This document shows, in pieces, positions 50,678 to 59,516 of a stretch of DNA of 64,000 nt; the stretch's first letter is position 1; each line of letters starts with the position of its first letter. The stretch covers positions 62,001 to 126,000 of the forward strand of contig NZ_BAABCP010000001.1 of assembly GCF_039539005.1 (NCBI RefSeq). The letters run 5' to 3'. Under the pieces are notes generated by a model. It worked only from the letters and a program-made list of their open reading frames with translations. It made no database searches and was not told the DNA's origin. This DNA is from Microbacterium soli. Its GTDB lineage: Bacteria; Actinomycetota; Actinomycetes; Actinomycetales; Microbacteriaceae. A program made the translations under genes and the position numbers.

Positions 50678-52617
50678 TCACCGCACCCTCGTACGATCCT
50701 GCGCATCATTGCGTGCGACGTACACCCAGTCGTCGTGCTTGGCCGTGCGCCCGTCCCCCGCCGTGCGCCCCCGCAGTCGTCGCCACACCCACGGCAGCGC
50801 ATGGCGACGCCACCAGGCGCGACGGGTGATGTGCTCCTCGTCGTGCAGCGCCTCGTCGAGAAGCCCCAGCGCCTCGGCGTGCGGCACCCCCAGCGCCTCG
50901 CCCGCCCGGTACGCGAGGAAGCGATGACCGCGGCTGGACAGATGAACGAGATCCTCGGCCCAGTGCGCCCTGTCCCCCAGCGCCGGGTGCAGATCGGCGT
51001 CGATGAGGATCGCACCGGTGCGCCGGGCTGTGCCGGCGAGCGCGCTGGCGTACGCGGAGAAGCGCTTCGCGTAGATGGCGGAGGCCGCCCGGCGGGGCAG
51101 CATGGGGGTGACGAGGATGACGTCCGCACCGGTCGCTCGCAGTCGGGTGACGGCGTCCTCCACCTGCGCGGCCAGCGCGGGGATGTCCGCACGGAGGCGG
51201 ACCAGGCGTTGGATCCGACGAACACCGACACGAGGTCAGGACGCAGCTCGAGCGCTCTGCGCAGCTGCGGACCGCACACGTCGGCGACGCGACGCGAGCG
51301 CACCGCGAGGTTCGCGTAATGCAGTCCGCCCCGGGCGGAGAGGAGCAGGGCGAGGCGATCGGCCCAGCCGCGCTCGATGCCGTCGGTCCCTGGGTCCCCG
51401 ATCCCCTCGGTGAGGGAATCCCCCAGCGCGACGAACCGCTGCCAGCGGCGCCCGTGCACGGGCTCGACCGGCTCCGGGCGGCACGCCCGGGGAGCGTGGA
51501 GGGTGCGGTCCAACGCGTGCAGCCGCTGGGCCTCCTCGAAGTGCTCCACGAGCCGATCGCACACCGCGGACCAGCTGCGGCCCTCGATGGCCTCGCGCCC
51601 GGCGCGGCCGAATGCTCGGCGCTTGCGCTCGTCGCCGACGAGATCGCGCACCCGCATCCGCAGGTCCTCGAGATCACCCGGACGGTACAGCCAGCCGTCG
51701 ATGCCCATCCGCACGAGATCCATCGGTCCGCCGCGCCCCGTGGCGACCACCGGCACGCCGCTCGCGTGGGCCTCCTGCAGGGTCTGCCCGAACGTCTCGC
51801 TCTCGCCGGGGTGCACGAAGACGTCGAAGGAGGCCATCGCCCGGGCGAGCTCCGCGCCGGACAGGTGCCCGAGGAACACGGCGTCCGGCAGCAGCGCCTC
51901 CAGTCGCGGCCGGGAGGGCCCGTCGCCGACGACGACGAGACGGATGCCGGGGATGCCGCGCAGTGCCGCGAGGTCCTCGACCTGCTTCTCCGGGGCGAGG
52001 CGGCCCACGTACCCCACGGTGACCAGGCCGGGCGCGCGATGCTCCCACTGCTCGTCCCTGGCACCCGGGTGGAATCGCTCGGCATCCACTCCCCTGCCCC
52101 AGCGACGCACCCGGTCGACGCCGAGTCGGGTCAGCTGCGCCTCGGACTCGCCGGAGGGCGCCAGCGTGAGGGTCGCGCGGCGGTGCAGTCGCACGAGGTG
52201 CGCCTCGGCGAGCGCGGACGTCAGCTGCATCCGGTAACGGGAGGCGTAGGAGGCGACATCGGTCTGGTACGCGGCCACCGTCGGCAGGTCCAGGGCGTTC
52301 GCGGCGACGACGCCGCGCCAGCCGAGGACGAAGGGCGATGCCAGGTGCACGACATCGGGCCGGAACCGTCGCAGAGACTCCCGCACCCGGCCGGCGCTCA
52401 CGGTGCCCACGCGGACATCGCGATATCCCGGCAGCGGAACGGATGCGACGCCGTCGACGCGTGCCGCTCCCGAGCGCCGCGGCGTTCCCGGCGCGGCCGG
52501 AGCGATGACGTGGGCCGCGTGCCCGGTGCGCTCGAGATGGCGCAGGAGCTGCACGACCGATCCGGTCACGCCGTTCATGTGGGGCAGGAATGATTCGGTG
52601 ACGATCGCTACTCTCAC
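50678..52617 (-). pseudogene. Glycosyltransferase (GT4)-SGNH hydrolase fusion, interrupted by a frameshift
   Basis: Reads as a two-domain protein of about 646 residues if one base is restored. N-terminal part (about 1-370): GT-B mannosyltransferase of the MgtA/PimB type, starting VRVAIVTESFLPHMNGV, with the nucleotide-sugar motif HPGESETFGQTLQEAHASG. After a linker the same frame enters an SGNH hydrolase (block I FVALGDSLTEG) up to VSVFVGSN. There, near 51206, one base is missing; the next frame continues as LVRLRADIPAL (block III would read GSND-L) to the catalytic DLVHLSSRGH and a natural stop. The GT half may still be made. The GTG start is the conserved family start. True mutation and sequencing error cannot be told apart. 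Confidence 0.75.
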
Positions 52618-52795
52618 ACAGCCAGGATGTCGCCCGCCCCGGCCCCGGCCCGTCGGCGACGGCATCAGCCGTCGAGAGTTCACCGAATGCACGGATGCCG
52701 GTCATCCGGCCTCCCCCTGCCCTTTCCCCGCGGTGGACGCCGACGCGGCGGACACCGACGGCGCTGGATCGCCGGCATCCGCCGTGGGCGGGCCG

Positions 52796-53440
52796 TCACT
52801 CGCCCGCAAGGCCTCCGAGGAGGTGGCCGAAGGACCTGCCCTTGCCGAGGTAGGTGTCGGGGTCGAACGGGTCGGCATCCGTGATCGGCTCCTTGCGTGC
52901 GATCGCGTCCGCGAGCTCCCTGGCTCCGCGCTCGACCCGCGCGCTCAGGGGCGCCACGTCGTCGGCGTTGGCGCCCCAGTCGCCGGATGCCGCGAACACC
53001 CCGGTCGAGACGGGCTCGGCGTGCAGGTAGGTGAACAGCGGCCGGATCGCATAGTCGATGGCCAGCGAGTGTCGGGCCGTGCCCGCGTTGGCTCCGATGA
53101 GCACGGGCTTGCCGGTGAGCGCGTCGGGGTCGAGCACGTCGATGAACGACTTGAACAGTCCTGCATAGCTCGTGGAGAAGATCGGGGTGACGGCGATGAC
53201 GGCATCCGCCGACACGACCCGGTTGATCGCCTCCTCCAGGGGCGCGGGGGCGAAGCCGGTGAGCAGGTTGTTCGCGATGTCGTGCGCGAGATCGCGCAGC
53301 TCGATCACGTCCGCCTGCACGTCGATGTCGTGCTCGCGCAGCGCCTTGGCGGTCTCCGCCGCCAGGCGGTCGGCGAGCATTCGCGTCGATGACGGGTTGG
53401 ACAGGCCGGAGGAGACGACGGCGATGCGGCGCTCGCTCAT
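52796..53440 (-). CDS. NAD(P)H-dependent FMN reductase (CE1759-type)
   Basis: Flavodoxin-fold reductase supplying reduced FMN. 214 residues: FMN phosphate loop VVSSGLSNPSSTRML (the SGxSxPSST pattern), TPIFSTSYAGLFKSFIDVLD, and GANAGTARHSLAIDYAIRPLF (given in parts). AAGGAGG precedes the ATG, and the gene begins 1 bp after the stop of the flavin monooxygenase gene; the pair (CE1758/CE1759 type of corynebacteria) should form a two-component monooxygenase. Confidence 0.92.
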   Translation of the reverse strand: MSERRIAVVSSGLSNPSSTRMLADRLAAETAKALREHDIDVQADVIELRDLAHDIANNLLTGFAPAPLEEAINRVVSADAVIAVTPIFSTSYAGLFKSFIDVLDPDALTGKPVLIGANAGTARHSLAIDYAIRPLFTYLHAEPVSTGVFAASGDWGANADDVAPLSARVERGARELADAIARKEPITDADPFDPDTYLGKGRSFGHLLGGLAGE

Positions 53441-53441
53441 C

Positions 53442-54674
53442 TCAGGCCTCCTTCCGTGCCAGCCCGAAGGCCGCACCGGCCGGGGCCGGGGCGTCCTGGT
53501 AGGGGGACCCGGCGGTGAGGTTGTCGCCGCGGTTCGCGCCCGGGCGCGCCTGACGTGCGGGCCCGTCGCCGTACACCTCGCGGACGCGTGCCGCGTGGGT
53601 GGGCGCGTCGGGGACGGTGTCGGGACGATTCGCAGCCAGCTCGCGGCGCAGCACGGGGACGACCTGCTCGCCGAGCAGGTCGATCTGCTCGAGAACGGTC
53701 TTCAGCGGCAGCCCGGCGTGGTCGACGAGGAAGAGCTGACGCTGGTAGTCGCCGAAGGTGTCGCGCATCGACGCGTAGCGGTCGATGACCTGCTGCGGCG
53801 ATCCGACCGTCAGCGGCGTCATCTCGGTGAAGTCCTCCATGGACGGCCCGTGGCCGTAGACCGGGGCGTTGTCGAAGTACGGCCGGAACTCGTTCACGGC
53901 GTCCTGCGACTTCGGCCGGATGAACGCCTGTCCGCCCAGGCCCACGATCGCCGTCTCGGGGGTGCCGTGGCCGTAATGAGCCCAGCGCTGGCGGTACAGC
54001 TCGATGAGGCGCTGGTAGTGCTCCTTGGGCCAGAAGATGTTGTTCGCGAAGAAGCCGTCTCCGTAGTACGCGGCCTGCTCGGCGATCTCGGGGGTGCGGA
54101 TGGAGCCGTGCCACACGAACGGCGCGATGCCGTCCAGCGGCCGCGGGGTGGAGGTGAAGCCCTGGAGAGGGGTGCGGAACTTCCCCTCCCAGTCCACGAC
54201 GTCCTGGGTCCACAGCTCGTGCAGCAGCGCGTAGTTCTCGATGGCCAGCGGCAGCCCCTGCCGGATGTCCTTGCCGAACCACGGGTACACCGGTCCGGTG
54301 TTGCCCCGCCCCATCATGAGGTCCATGCGCCCGCCCGTGAGGTGCTGGAGCATCGCATACTCCTCGGCGATGCGCACGGGGTCGTTCGTGGTGATGAGGG
54401 TCGTGCCCGTCGAGACGATGAGGTTCTCGGTCTGCGCCGCGATGTAGGCGAGGATCGTGGTGGGACTGGAGGAGAAGAACGGCGGGTTGTGGTGCTCGCC
54501 GATCGCGAAGACGTCGAGGCCGGCATCGTCGGCGTGCTTGGCCATCGTGACCGCTGCCCGGATCCGCTCGTTCTCGCTGGGAGTCACCCCCGTGATCGGG
54601 TCCTGCGTGATGTCACTGACAGACATGATGCCGAACTGCATACCGGTCCGGCTGCGGTCGTTCTGCGCGTCCAT
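53442..54674 (-). CDS. LLM-class flavin-dependent monooxygenase (CE1758-type)
   Basis: Bacterial-luciferase-like TIM-barrel oxygenase using reduced FMN; substrate unknown. 410 residues: FGIMSVSDITQDPITG near the start, IGEHHNPPFFSSSP, GRMDLMMGRGNTGPVYPWFG, FVWHGSIRTPEIAEQAAYYGDGFFANNIFWP (given in part) and a variable C-terminal tail rich in Pro/Arg. GGAG lies six bases before the chosen ATG. It is followed immediately by its FMN reductase. An operator-like palindrome lies upstream, so expression is probably controlled. Confidence 0.92.
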   Translation of the reverse strand: MDAQNDRSRTGMQFGIMSVSDITQDPITGVTPSENERIRAAVTMAKHADDAGLDVFAIGEHHNPPFFSSSPTTILAYIAAQTENLIVSTGTTLITTNDPVRIAEEYAMLQHLTGGRMDLMMGRGNTGPVYPWFGKDIRQGLPLAIENYALLHELWTQDVVDWEGKFRTPLQGFTSTPRPLDGIAPFVWHGSIRTPEIAEQAAYYGDGFFANNIFWPKEHYQRLIELYRQRWAHYGHGTPETAIVGLGGQAFIRPKSQDAVNEFRPYFDNAPVYGHGPSMEDFTEMTPLTVGSPQQVIDRYASMRDTFGDYQRQLFLVDHAGLPLKTVLEQIDLLGEQVVPVLRRELAANRPDTVPDAPTHAARVREVYGDGPARQARPGANRGDNLTAGSPYQDAPAPAGAAFGLARKEA

Positions 54675-54711
54675 GATGTTCTCCGCTCGGGATGCCCTGG
54701 CATCCATTTCT

Positions 54712-54723
54712 ATTCAAGTGAAT
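54712..54723. promoter_or_regulatory. Palindrome upstream of flavin monooxygenase genes
   Basis: ATTCAAGTGAAT, a 12-bp near-perfect AT-rich palindrome 38 bp before the monooxygenase ATG; a second inverted repeat (GGATGCC/GGCATCC) lies between it and the gene. Sites of this form are typical of MarR-type or redox regulators, but no regulator gene is adjacent. Confidence 0.4.
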
Positions 54724-54785
54724 GTACCTGGTGAAACGCAGGATGTGCAAGCTTATTCCCCAGGCGATGAAGAAGTTCCCACGGG

Positions 54786-54791
54786 TACCCT
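54786..54791 (+). promoter_or_regulatory. -10 element (leaderless) of acyltransferase gene
   Basis: TACCCT is followed by CGG-ATG-ATG; 6-nt spacing points to the second ATG as transcription and translation start. Confidence 0.45.
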
Positions 54792-54797
54792 CGGATG

Positions 54798-55937
54798 ATG
54801 AGCAGTGACGTCCCGCACCCGCACACCGGCTCGACGGGCGCGGTACCCCGCCCGCGACGACGCGTGCCGTTCTGGGACAATGCACGCTTCGCCTGCATCG
54901 TGCTGGTGGTGCTCGGCCACGGCATCCAGCGGCTGACCTACGACTCCGACATCGCCTACGCGCTCTACCTGTCGATCTACGCCTTCCACATGCCGGCGTT
55001 CGCCGTCATCTCCGGATACTTCTCGAAGGCGGCGTCCCCCTCCACCCGGCAGATGACGCGGATCATCACGGACATCATCGTCCCGTACCTCATCTTCGAG
55101 GCGCTGTGGACCCTCACCAAGCTCCTCGTCGAAGGGCATGCCGACCCCAACCTCACCCAGCCGTCGTGGACGCTGTGGTTCCTGCTCGCGCTGGGCATCT
55201 TCCGCCTCGTGCTGCCGTACCTCGCGCTGCTGCGCTGGCCGCTGGTGTGGGCACTGGTCATCTCTGTCGGCGTGGGATACGTCAGCAACGTCAACAGCAC
55301 CTTCTCACTGTCGAGAACGCTGGGACTGCTGTTCTTCTTCACGTTCGGATGGTGGCTGCGCGAGCACGACATCATCCGCAGGTTCCGGCTGGTCGAGCAC
55401 CGACCCTGGTGGCTGCGCACGATCGCGGCACTCGTGCTGGCGGGCTGGTTGTTCGTCTGCTGGCGCTGGCTGACGGTGTGGCAGCAGATCGACCTGACCC
55501 ACTGGTTCTTCTACGAGGATTCCTACGCGCACCTCACCGGCGAGGTGCACTGGTGGGCGGGTGCCGTGCGACTGGGCTTCATGGCGCTGGCGCTCGTGCT
55601 GACATCCGCGTTCTTCGCACTGCTGCCGCGCAGTGAGCGCCGCTGGACGACCCTCGGACAGTACACGATGTACGTGTATCTGCTGCACTCCTTCGTGCTG
55701 TACCCCTTCCGCGAGTCGGGCGTTCTGCGCGGGCTGGATCCGACCTGGCTGTGGCTGCCGACGGTCACGCTGCTGGCGGTCGCGATCGCGTTCCTGCTGG
55801 CCTCCGGGCCGATCCGTCGTGTGTTCCGCCCCCTGATCGAGCCTCGGCCGAGATGGATGTTCGCCGATGCCGCGCTCGTGTCGACGTCCGACCACCGCAA
55901 CGACCCGACCGGTTCACGTCGGGCGGCGGGGAGCTAG
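54798..55937 (+). CDS. Acyltransferase family 3 membrane protein
   Basis: Integral membrane O-acyltransferase that probably modifies a surface sugar or glycolipid. 379 residues, about ten helices. FWDNARFACIVLVVLGHGIQRL holds the family's catalytic-type His, followed by the FHMPAFAVISGYFSK motif; the C-terminal helices include YTMYVYLLHSFVLYP, also typical. A longer start one codon upstream (ATG) exists. Convergent with efeB, 6 bp apart. Substrate unknown; a link to the nearby glycosyltransferase is possible but not shown. Confidence 0.9.
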   Translation: MSSDVPHPHTGSTGAVPRPRRRVPFWDNARFACIVLVVLGHGIQRLTYDSDIAYALYLSIYAFHMPAFAVISGYFSKAASPSTRQMTRIITDIIVPYLIFEALWTLTKLLVEGHADPNLTQPSWTLWFLLALGIFRLVLPYLALLRWPLVWALVISVGVGYVSNVNSTFSLSRTLGLLFFFTFGWWLREHDIIRRFRLVEHRPWWLRTIAALVLAGWLFVCWRWLTVWQQIDLTHWFFYEDSYAHLTGEVHWWAGAVRLGFMALALVLTSAFFALLPRSERRWTTLGQYTMYVYLLHSFVLYPFRESGVLRGLDPTWLWLPTVTLLAVAIAFLLASGPIRRVFRPLIEPRPRWMFADAALVSTSDHRNDPTGSRRAAGS

Positions 55938-55943
55938 TCGCAC

Positions 55944-57200
55944 TCAGTCGAACAGACCCGCCCCGACGAACGAGCCCTGCTGTGCGCCGGGCGGGACGGC
56001 CCAGATCCCTGAGCCGACATGCCGGATGTACTCGTTGAGCAGGTCCGTGGACAACGCGCGCTGCAGAGTCACGAACTGTGCGGGGTCGCGCTGGTAGGAG
56101 AGGAAGAACAGCCCCGCATCCAGGCGCCCCAGTTCGTTGTTCCCGCCGACGTAGTTGAATCCCCGGCGCAGGATCCGGATGCCGTTGTTGCCGTCATGAT
56201 GGGCGAGTCGCACGTGGCTGTGCGCATCCAGCCGTGCCAGCACCGGGGCGTCGCTCTCCGCACCGCCGGACAGCGGGGCGCCCTCCCCCTTGTCACGGCC
56301 GAAGATGCGCTGCTGCTCGGACAAGCGCACACGGTCCCAGGTCTCGATGAGCATCGCGATCCTGCGTGCCACGAGGTAGGAGCCTCCTGCCAACCAGTCC
56401 GGACCATCGCCCTCGCCCACCCAGACGTGCTCCGCCAGCGCCGCCGCGTCATCGGCGAGGATGTTCGCCGTGCCGTCCTTGAAACCGAACAGGTTGCGCG
56501 GCGTCTGCTGCGCGGCCGACGTGCGGGATGTCCGTCCGAACCCGAGCTGCGACCATCTCAGCTTCGCCCGTCCGAACGCGATCCGGCTGAGGTTGCGGAT
56601 CGCGTGCACGGCCACCTGGGGGTCGTCCGCGCACACCTGGATGCACAGGTCGCCGTCCGACTGAGCGGGATCCAGGTCGTCGCCGACGAACGCGGGAAGC
56701 CGTTCGAGCCTCGCGGGACGCCGATCACGGATCCCGTACCGGTCGCCGTCGTCGTTCTCGAACAGCGTCGGGCCGAACCCGATCGTGATCGTCAGTGCCG
56801 CGGCCTTCAGGCCCAGCGCCTCTCCCGTGTCGTCCGGGGGCGCCTCGGCGGGCCCGCCGACGGCACCGGTGGCGCTGACCTCCAGACCCTGGGTCATGCG
56901 CGCGGACGCATAGCTCCAGTCCTGCAGCAGCTCGATGAGGTCGTCGCGGTCGCTGCGGGGCATCATGTCGAAGGCCGCGAAGTGCAGATGCTCCTGCACG
57001 GCGGTGACGATCCCGGACTGGTGCGCTCCGAAGAACGGGTGGACATCCGCCGCCTCGTCGGACCGCGCACCGCGCGAACCCAGTGCGAAACCGCCCGCGC
57101 CGGCGAGGGCGAGCGCCGCCGCGCCCCCACCGGCGGCGAGACCGAGCAGGCCGCGCCTGCTCAGGCCCCGCCGGCCCGCGGCATCCGATTCTCCGCTCAT
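55944..57200 (-). CDS. efeB: Dye-decolourising heme peroxidase EfeB
   Basis: Periplasm-equivalent (extracytoplasmic) DyP-type peroxidase of the EfeUOB iron system. 418 residues: a Tat signal (RRGLSRRGLLGLAAGGGAAA, in the first 40), the DyP motif GFKDGT near residue 239 containing the catalytic Asp, and the proximal heme His region HVRLAHHDGNNGIRILRRG (part). It lies 13 bp after efeO. With Tat export it is folded and heme-loaded before secretion. Confidence 0.94.
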   Translation of the reverse strand: MSGESDAAGRRGLSRRGLLGLAAGGGAAALALAGAGGFALGSRGARSDEAADVHPFFGAHQSGIVTAVQEHLHFAAFDMMPRSDRDDLIELLQDWSYASARMTQGLEVSATGAVGGPAEAPPDDTGEALGLKAAALTITIGFGPTLFENDDGDRYGIRDRRPARLERLPAFVGDDLDPAQSDGDLCIQVCADDPQVAVHAIRNLSRIAFGRAKLRWSQLGFGRTSRTSAAQQTPRNLFGFKDGTANILADDAAALAEHVWVGEGDGPDWLAGGSYLVARRIAMLIETWDRVRLSEQQRIFGRDKGEGAPLSGGAESDAPVLARLDAHSHVRLAHHDGNNGIRILRRGFNYVGGNNELGRLDAGLFFLSYQRDPAQFVTLQRALSTDLLNEYIRHVGSGIWAVPPGAQQGSFVGAGLFD

Positions 57201-57213
57201 CGACGTTCCGTTC

Positions 57214-58446
57214 TCAGGACAGGGCGGTGCTCGTCAACTGCGACAGCGGCTCCGCCAGCGCGTTGATGAGGTCGACGAGGTCACGCCTGTCCGTGTCGGA
57301 CAGCTCCGGGAACGGCGTGAACCCGTCCTGCAGCGAGCCGTGCACGGCGAGCGCCTCCTCCAGTGCGGCGTAGCCGTCGGAGATCTCCTCCACGAGAGCG
57401 GCGCCGTCATCACCCTTCGACGTCACGAAGTCGCTGACCAGGGAGAACGCCATCTTCGAGCCCTCGACGTTGGCGGCGAAGTCGTACAGGTCGGTGCCCG
57501 ACCACCAGTCCTCCTCACCCGTGATCTTCCCGGTGGCCACCTCGTCCAGCAGCGCGACGGCACCGTTGGAGATCCCGGCGATGCCCTGATCGTTCAGCGC
57601 GGACATGAAGTCCTCGGAGTGCACGTAGTCGTAGAGCTCCTGGACGTCGGCCGTCAGCAGGTCTGCGTACTCTCCGCGCTCCTGCGGCGTGGAGGGCGCC
57701 CAGTCCGCCCACGCCGACGTCTCGCCGTCCGCGTTCAAAGCGTCCTTCGCGGGCTGCCACAGGTCCTTCTCGATGCGATGGAACCCTGTCCAATCAAGGC
57801 CGTCGGCGACCGCGTCCACTTCCCGGAAGTCGATCCGCGGGTCGAGGTCTCCCAGAGACTCGGCGACCGGTTCGATGCGCTCGTAGTATGCGCGCGTGAG
57901 GGGGAACAGCGACCTGGCCTTCTCATCGTCTCCCGCGATGTAGGCGCTCGTGAGGTCCTCCACGGCGGGGACGAGCTGCCCGACCTGATCCTTGACGAAG
58001 GCGGCGTACAGGTCCACCGCCTGCTGCTTCTGCTCGGCATCCGGACCCTCCAGCGCCACCTCATCACCGGTGACGGTGAACGCGGCGCGTCCCACACCCT
58101 CGCCGATCATGCCCGGCTTGCACACGGTGAAGTAGTCTCCGGGCTGCGCCACGACGGTGAGGGTGCGGGAGGCGGCCGGGGCGATGTTCTCGACCTCGCC
58201 GACGATCCGCAGCCCGTCGGAGGCGAGCAGGTAGAACTCGGTGATCTGGTCGCCGCTGTTGGTGACGTCGAAGCTGAGCGTCCCGCTGGTCGCACTGTCG
58301 GAGGACACCGTGCAGGCATCCGCGCCGGAGTCGACGGTGAACGATGCCGCGGGGTCCACGGCGGTCTTGGCCACGCAGCCGGTGAGCGCGACGGCGGTGA
58401 CCGCGAGCGCGGAGACGAGGGTGAGTGGACGAGCGAGATCGGTCAT
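57214..58446 (-). CDS. efeO: Iron uptake lipoprotein EfeO (cupredoxin-M75)
   Basis: Extracytoplasmic iron-binding component. 410 residues: signal peptide with lipobox LTGC, an N-terminal cupredoxin-like domain (about 30-135) with ADACTVSSD and FTVCKPGM, and a C-terminal M75 (imelysin-like) domain with the conserved HxxE in GFHRIEKDLW. Its ATG overlaps the efeU stop by 4 bp. The lipid anchor replaces the soluble periplasmic form of gram-negatives. Confidence 0.94.
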   Translation of the reverse strand: MTDLARPLTLVSALAVTAVALTGCVAKTAVDPAASFTVDSGADACTVSSDSATSGTLSFDVTNSGDQITEFYLLASDGLRIVGEVENIAPAASRTLTVVAQPGDYFTVCKPGMIGEGVGRAAFTVTGDEVALEGPDAEQKQQAVDLYAAFVKDQVGQLVPAVEDLTSAYIAGDDEKARSLFPLTRAYYERIEPVAESLGDLDPRIDFREVDAVADGLDWTGFHRIEKDLWQPAKDALNADGETSAWADWAPSTPQERGEYADLLTADVQELYDYVHSEDFMSALNDQGIAGISNGAVALLDEVATGKITGEEDWWSGTDLYDFAANVEGSKMAFSLVSDFVTSKGDDGAALVEEISDGYAALEEALAVHGSLQDGFTPFPELSDTDRRDLVDLINALAEPLSQLTSTALS

Positions 58447-59417
58447 GCTGCTCCCGGGTTCGATGGGGTGAGGGACGACGGATGCGAGGGCGCGGCGCTC
58501 GCTGCGCGGTGAGAGCCGCCGTGAGCCCGGCGTGCACCGCGGATGAAGAAGAAGCCGACGACGAGGACGTACACCGTCCAGCAGGTCACCTGCAGCCAGG
58601 TCATGTGCGGCATGAAGCCGATGACCGCCTGCAGCAGCACCGCCCACACTCCCGTGGGGGCGATGACGGCGCTGACATCGAAGGCCCAGCCGAACGGGAA
58701 GCCCGCCCAGCCGGTGAGGACGACACCGGTGGCCGCATCGACGGGAGCGGCCCCGCTGAACGGCCCGGGAATGACCCCGGCCTCCTGCAGGTCCATGACG
58801 GCGTAGGCCAGCACACCGGCGGCGACGACGACGAGGAAGGCGCCCGTCCAGGTGAAGAACCTTCCGAGATCGAGTCGGAGCGCCCCGCGCGAGAGCATCC
58901 AGCCGGCGACGACGGCGATGCCCAGCCCCAGCGCGGCGCCGAGGAGCACGGAGGGATCACGCCCGAAGGTCTGCGACATCGACCACAGCAGCAGCGTGGT
59001 CTCGATGCCCTCCCGCGCGACGGACACGAACCCGACGGCGACGAGCGCCCAGACGGTCCCCGCCTCCAGTGCACGGTCGACGCCTCCTTGCAGGGAGGAC
59101 TTCATGGTGCGCCCCGCCTGCTGCATCCAGAAGATCATCCAGGTGACCATCCCGACGGCCAGCAGCGAGAAGGTCCCCCCGAGGATCTCCTGCGCCTGGG
59201 AGGTGAGCGCGTAGGCGCCGAACGTGAGGACGGCGCCGATGCCCAGCGCGAGCGCCACGGCGAGCCCGATGCCCGCCCACATCCGCGCCAGCACGTCCGA
59301 ACGGCCGATCCGACGCAGATAGGCGACGAGGATGCCGACGACGAGCGCCGCTTCGAGACCTTCGCGAAGGCCGATGAGGAAGGTGGCGAACACAGGCGCA
59401 ACTCCGAGGATCGTCAT
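58443..59417 (-). CDS. efeU: Iron permease EfeU (FTR1 family)
   Basis: Membrane ferrous/ferric permease of the oxidase-coupled type. 324 residues, about seven helices. Two iron-binding REGLE-type motifs: REGLEA at 18-23 in helix 1 and REGIET near residue 133. The C-terminus is a His/Ser/Pro-rich tail. First gene of efeU-efeO-efeB, preceded by an iron-regulator box, so it should be repressed when iron is plentiful. Confidence 0.95.
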   Translation of the reverse strand: MTILGVAPVFATFLIGLREGLEAALVVGILVAYLRRIGRSDVLARMWAGIGLAVALALGIGAVLTFGAYALTSQAQEILGGTFSLLAVGMVTWMIFWMQQAGRTMKSSLQGGVDRALEAGTVWALVAVGFVSVAREGIETTLLLWSMSQTFGRDPSVLLGAALGLGIAVVAGWMLSRGALRLDLGRFFTWTGAFLVVVAAGVLAYAVMDLQEAGVIPGPFSGAAPVDAATGVVLTGWAGFPFGWAFDVSAVIAPTGVWAVLLQAVIGFMPHMTWLQVTCWTVYVLVVGFFFIRGARRAHGGSHRAASAAPSHPSSLTPSNPGAA

Positions 59418-59423
59418 GTGGAG

Positions 59424-59442
59424 TAAGGGATGCCTTACCTAA
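59424..59442 (-). promoter_or_regulatory. DtxR/IdeR-type iron box upstream of efeU
   Basis: TTAGGTAAGGCATCCCTTA on the minus strand matches the 19-bp iron-box consensus TWAGGTWAGSCTWACCTWA with only one position outside it (allowing W=A/T). It begins 7 bp upstream of the efeU ATG and so must overlap the promoter/start region of efeU, allowing iron-dependent repression. Confidence 0.85.
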
Positions 59443-59504
59443 AGAACTTAGCATGATGACGGTCATGCCCTGCAACATTCCGGTCACGCCCTCGCCGCAT
59501 TGCC

Positions 59505-59510
59505 TAACGT
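59505..59510 (+). promoter_or_regulatory. -10 element (leaderless) of 2OG oxygenase gene
   Basis: TAACGT is followed after 6 nt by the ATG at 59517; a GTG two codons upstream would be excluded from such a transcript. Confidence 0.5.
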
Positions 59511-59516
59511 GTGCAC

